Shown one piece after another: positions 6,998 through 7,139 of a DNA stretch of 7,139 nt; the first letter of the stretch is position 1; each line of letters starts with the position of its first letter. Below the pieces are notes generated by a model. That model saw nothing but the letters and a program-made list of their open reading frames with translations, made no database searches and was not told the origin of the DNA. Source of the DNA: an uncultured Collinsella sp. (lineage in GTDB: Bacteria > Actinomycetota > Coriobacteriia > Coriobacteriales > Coriobacteriaceae); contig CABULX010000112.1 in NCBI GenBank assembly GCA_902492545.1, positions 1 through 7,139 on the forward strand, given 5' to 3'. The position numbers and the translations under genes were made by a program.

Positions 6998-7027
6998 GTT
7001 ATAAAACACAGCTACTATGTGAGACAA
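6998..7027 (-). promoter_or_regulatory. Second candidate promoter (distal)
   Basis: On the minus strand TTGTCT (7022-7027, 4 of 6) and TATAAC (6998-7003, 5 of 6) are again 18 bases apart. It lies about 36 bases upstream of the proximal candidate and just past the terminator. The spacer contains an imperfect inverted repeat, ACACAG-CTA-CTATGT (7006-7020), which could be a protein-binding site or chance. Confidence 0.35.
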
Positions 7028-7041
7028 AAGCCCGCAAACGC

Positions 7042-7072
7042 AAAAAGGGGGAGGCCGCGAGGCCTCCCCCTT
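7042..7072 (-). terminator. Strong intrinsic terminator upstream of acpS
   Basis: GGGGGAGGCC (7047-7056) and GGCCTCCCCC (7061-7070) form a perfect 10-bp stem closed by a four-base GCGA loop; flanking AA and TT can extend it by two pairs. Read on the minus strand it is followed by TTTTTG, the U-tract of a rho-independent terminator. It would end transcription entering from beyond the right edge and isolate the acpS operon. On the plus strand the trailing TTCT is weaker, so bidirectional use is only possible. Confidence 0.8.
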
Positions 7073-7075
7073 CTA

Positions 7076-7139
7076 AGCTCGATGACGGCTCGGTGCCGTC
7101 CACCGGTCAGCGGCGCCCTGGCCTCCCACGGGCTGACCC
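7076..7139. other. Unidentified structured segment at the window edge
   Basis: No gene is recognised here. Two perfect inverted repeats are present: GACGGC (7084-7089) with GCCGTC (7095-7100), and GGTCAGC (7105-7111) with GCTGACC (7132-7138). On the minus strand one frame is open from the window edge to a TAG at 7073-7075, encoding about 21 residues, so this could be the 3' end of an upstream coding gene. It could equally be the 3' part of a structured RNA ending at the following terminator. I could not match it to the 3' ends of RNase P RNA, tmRNA or SRP RNA that I remember. Confidence 0.3.

Noticed and set aside
7082..7139. Plus-strand ATG at 7082 open to the window edge
   Set aside because: It has no Shine-Dalgarno, only 19 codons are visible, and the segment is better explained by inverted repeats before a minus-strand terminator.

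Overview
The window holds one tightly packed housekeeping operon, entirely on the minus strand, with its promoter region near the right edge and its terminator at the left edge. In transcription order (right to left) the genes are acpS, nnr, alr, a family 4 uracil-DNA glycosylase gene, tsaE, and a three-domain tsaB-rimI-tsaD fusion. Adjacent genes touch, overlap by 14 bases, or are separated by at most 12 bases, so co-transcription and translational coupling are likely.

Organism: the sequence is GC-rich, and the order nnr-alr-tsaE-tsaB-rimI-tsaD is the actinobacterial arrangement (Mycobacterium tuberculosis keeps alr, tsaE, tsaB, rimI and tsaD in this order). The compact layout and the single fused TsaB-RimI-TsaD polypeptide point to the class Coriobacteriia, most likely a Collinsella-like gut bacterium. 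This placement is made from memory of the families, not from a search.

Layout: 7076-7139 is an upstream segment with two inverted repeats and no recognised gene. 7042-7072 is a strong intrinsic terminator pointing left. 6945-7040 carries two candidate promoters. 109-6932 holds the six genes. 28-108 is the 3' untranslated region, GC-rich and weakly structured. 5-27 is a perfect hairpin that probably terminates the operon.

Functions: AcpS activates acyl carrier protein for lipid synthesis. Nnr repairs hydrated NAD(P)H. Alr supplies D-alanine for peptidoglycan. The glycosylase removes uracil from DNA. TsaE, TsaB and TsaD form the t6A tRNA-modification machinery (the fourth protein, TsaC/Sua5, is not in this window), and the RimI domain is a protein N-terminal acetyltransferase. 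All are growth-linked maintenance functions. I see no mobile element, CRISPR array, tRNA, rRNA or phage signature, and no clear new system. The most notable points are the triple fusion, a C-terminal tail on AcpS, the glycosylase gene placed inside an otherwise conserved cluster, and a possible attenuator-like arrangement at the right edge.
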